Assembly: GCF_040744945.1 (NCBI RefSeq)
Contig: NZ_CP160453.1
Coordinates: 7,750,001 to 7,814,000, forward strand
From: Saccharothrix sp. HUAS TT1
GTDB lineage: Bacteria > Actinomycetota > Actinomycetes > Mycobacteriales > Pseudonocardiaceae
Direction of reading: 5' to 3'
DNA: 64,000 nucleotides
The position numbers and the translations under genes were made by a program. Of this stretch, positions 62,974-64,000 are shown one piece after another (the stretch's first letter is position 1; each line of letters begins with the position of its first letter). A model generated the notes under the pieces. It was not told the DNA's origin. It was given only the letters and a program-made list of their open reading frames with translations, and did no database searches.

Positions 62974-63930
62974 CTAAGCGGTGCCTGCCCGACCGCCCGG
63001 CCGGGGTTCGCCGAGCTTCACGGTGATCACGCCGCCGAGGATCAGGGCGCCGCCGACCAGCTGCACCCCGCCCGGCGCCTCGCCGAGCAGCAGCCACGCG
63101 AAGACCAGCGCCGACAGCACCTCGGTCAGCGCCACGAACGACGCCAGCCGCGAACCCAGCCGGCGGATCGCGGCGATGCCCGCGACGTACGCGACGGCCG
63201 CCGTCACCACGCCGAGCACCAGCACCGGCAGCCACCACGGCACGGCGAACCCGTCGAACGCGACCGGCGAGGTCGAGACCTCGAACGGGACGATCCCGAC
63301 CGCGCCGGCCACCAGCAGGGCGACGCCTCCCAGCAGCAGCCCGCCGGCGGCCAGCGCGGTGCCCGGCAGCCCGTCCCCGTCCCGCGCCGAGAGCACGAAG
63401 TACGCCGCCGCGCCGACCATCGCGCCCAGCGCCCACAGGATGCCCGCGACGCTGATCGCGGCCCCGGACACCAGGTCCAGCACCAGCACCAGCCCGACCA
63501 GGCCGAGCAGGCCGCCGAGCACGGTGAGCCGGGTGGGCCGCTGGCCGTGCCGCAGCCACAGCCAGCCGACGACGGCGACCGGCGCGGTGTACTCGACCAG
63601 CAGCGCGACGCCGACCTCCATCCGGGCGACGGCGTTGAAGAACGCCACCTGGCACCCCGCGACCGCGACCAGCCCGTAGGTCGTGATCAGCGGCGCGTTG
63701 CGGCGCAGCACGTGCCACCGGCCGCGCAGCCGCACCACGGCGATCGGCGCCAGCGCGACCCCGGCCAGCAGCACGCGGACCGCGACGGCGGCGGCCGACG
63801 ACCACCCCGCGTCCATCAGCCCGCGCCCGAGCGGGCCGGACAGGCCGAAGCACGACGCCGACAGCAGCGCGAAGCCCAACCCGGCCCGCAACCGCCCACC
63901 CACTGCCCTGTCATGCGTCATCGTCGCCAT
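62974..63930 (-). CDS. EamA (DMT) family transporter
   Basis: The 318-residue protein has ten membrane helices in two EamA repeats (LSASCFGLSGPLGRGLMDAG, and AAVAYVAGIAAIRRLGSRLASFVALTEVLSALVFAWLLLGE, landmarks RRLGSRLASFVALTEVLSALV). It is a drug/metabolite exporter. Several ATGs are available; TAGCGT lies 8 nt before ATG 63930, which is chosen. It is divergent from the start of a CGNR-type regulator gene, an arrangement seen in other actinomycetes. Confidence 0.9.
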   Translation of the reverse strand: MATMTHDRAVGGRLRAGLGFALLSASCFGLSGPLGRGLMDAGWSSAAAVAVRVLLAGVALAPIAVVRLRGRWHVLRRNAPLITTYGLVAVAGCQVAFFNAVARMEVGVALLVEYTAPVAVVGWLWLRHGQRPTRLTVLGGLLGLVGLVLVLDLVSGAAISVAGILWALGAMVGAAAYFVLSARDGDGLPGTALAAGGLLLGGVALLVAGAVGIVPFEVSTSPVAFDGFAVPWWLPVLVLGVVTAAVAYVAGIAAIRRLGSRLASFVALTEVLSALVFAWLLLGEAPGGVQLVGGALILGGVITVKLGEPRPGGRAGTA

Positions 63931-63969
63931 GACCCATGACGCTATGGACCGGTTCGGTAATCTGTCAAC

Positions 63970-64000
63970 ATGCTTTTCGCCCATGACACGACCGCGTCGA
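63970..64000 (+). CDS. Start of a CGNR zinc-finger (ABATE) regulator, truncated by the window end
   Basis: Only ten codons are present (MLFAHDTTAS). MLFAHDT is the characteristic opening of ABATE/CGNR zinc-finger stress-response regulators. TAATCT ends 6 nt before the ATG, suggesting a leaderless mRNA. It is divergent from the EamA exporter, which is often regulated by such proteins. Confidence 0.55.
   Translation, partial: MLFAHDTTAS

Overview
The window is chromosomal DNA of a high-GC filamentous actinomycete. The G/C-ending codon use, mycothiol-dependent-isomerase-like, F420-type nitroreductase-like, DUF4232, DUF6292 and ABATE/CGNR-type genes, and many secreted hydrolases suggest the Pseudonocardiaceae (Saccharothrix/Actinosynnema/Lentzea-like). 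This placement is an inference from gene content; there is no rRNA or other phylogenetic marker. I see no tRNA, rRNA, CRISPR array, phage, IS element or complete antibiotic cluster.

Layout. 0-15 kb: a secreted discoidin/beta-helix protein, an MDMPI/SCP2-like protein, a ruined pentapeptide-repeat gene, a DUF418 membrane protein, a translationally coupled DUF4239 plus stalked beta-propeller pair, a histidine-kinase remnant, an FAD oxidoreductase, two secreted S1 proteases, a beta-helix lipoprotein beside a TetR regulator, and a nitroreductase-hemerythrin fusion. 15-23 kb: a DUF4232 lipoprotein, a MacB-like ABC operon with lipoprotein adaptor, an SGNH hydrolase and a large sorbosone-dehydrogenase-like propeller. 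23-24.5 kb: a decayed metal-homeostasis locus (CDF transporter and ArsR fragments) and a tiny two-ORF unit with a strong terminator. 24.5-31 kb: DUF6292, a beta-hydroxyacid dehydrogenase, a secreted amidase, a divergent pair with overlapping -10 boxes, and an ABC-2 exporter facing a double-MerR regulator.

32-41 kb: a NarL-type two-component system beside a membrane-anchored serine hydrolase, a GH6 cellulase-like enzyme, a MarR regulator and two MFS exporters, and a crystallin-like secreted protein. 41-46 kb: an alpha/beta hydrolase divergent from a SnoaL-tailed ECF sigma factor, then an AraC-VOC-UvrA-like group that resembles drug-protection loci. 46-52.4 kb: a LacI-controlled arabinoside uptake and GH51 operon with clear operators. 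52.4-60.3 kb: a small membrane protein, an MGT-type glycosyltransferase and two two-component systems, each divergent from a secreted hydrolase. 60.3-64 kb: an S4 RNA-binding protein, a six-cysteine secreted protein, a TPR protein, an EamA exporter and the first codons of a CGNR-type regulator.

Two patterns cut across the window. About twenty genes have a -10-like hexamer (mostly TANNNT) 6-8 nt before the start codon and no Shine-Dalgarno sequence, which predicts leaderless mRNAs and was used to revise several starts. Short tandem duplications sit on or next to the stop codons of four unrelated genes. Several gene remnants (pentapeptide, kinase, GT87, CDF, ArsR) show that the spaces between the intact genes are eroding.
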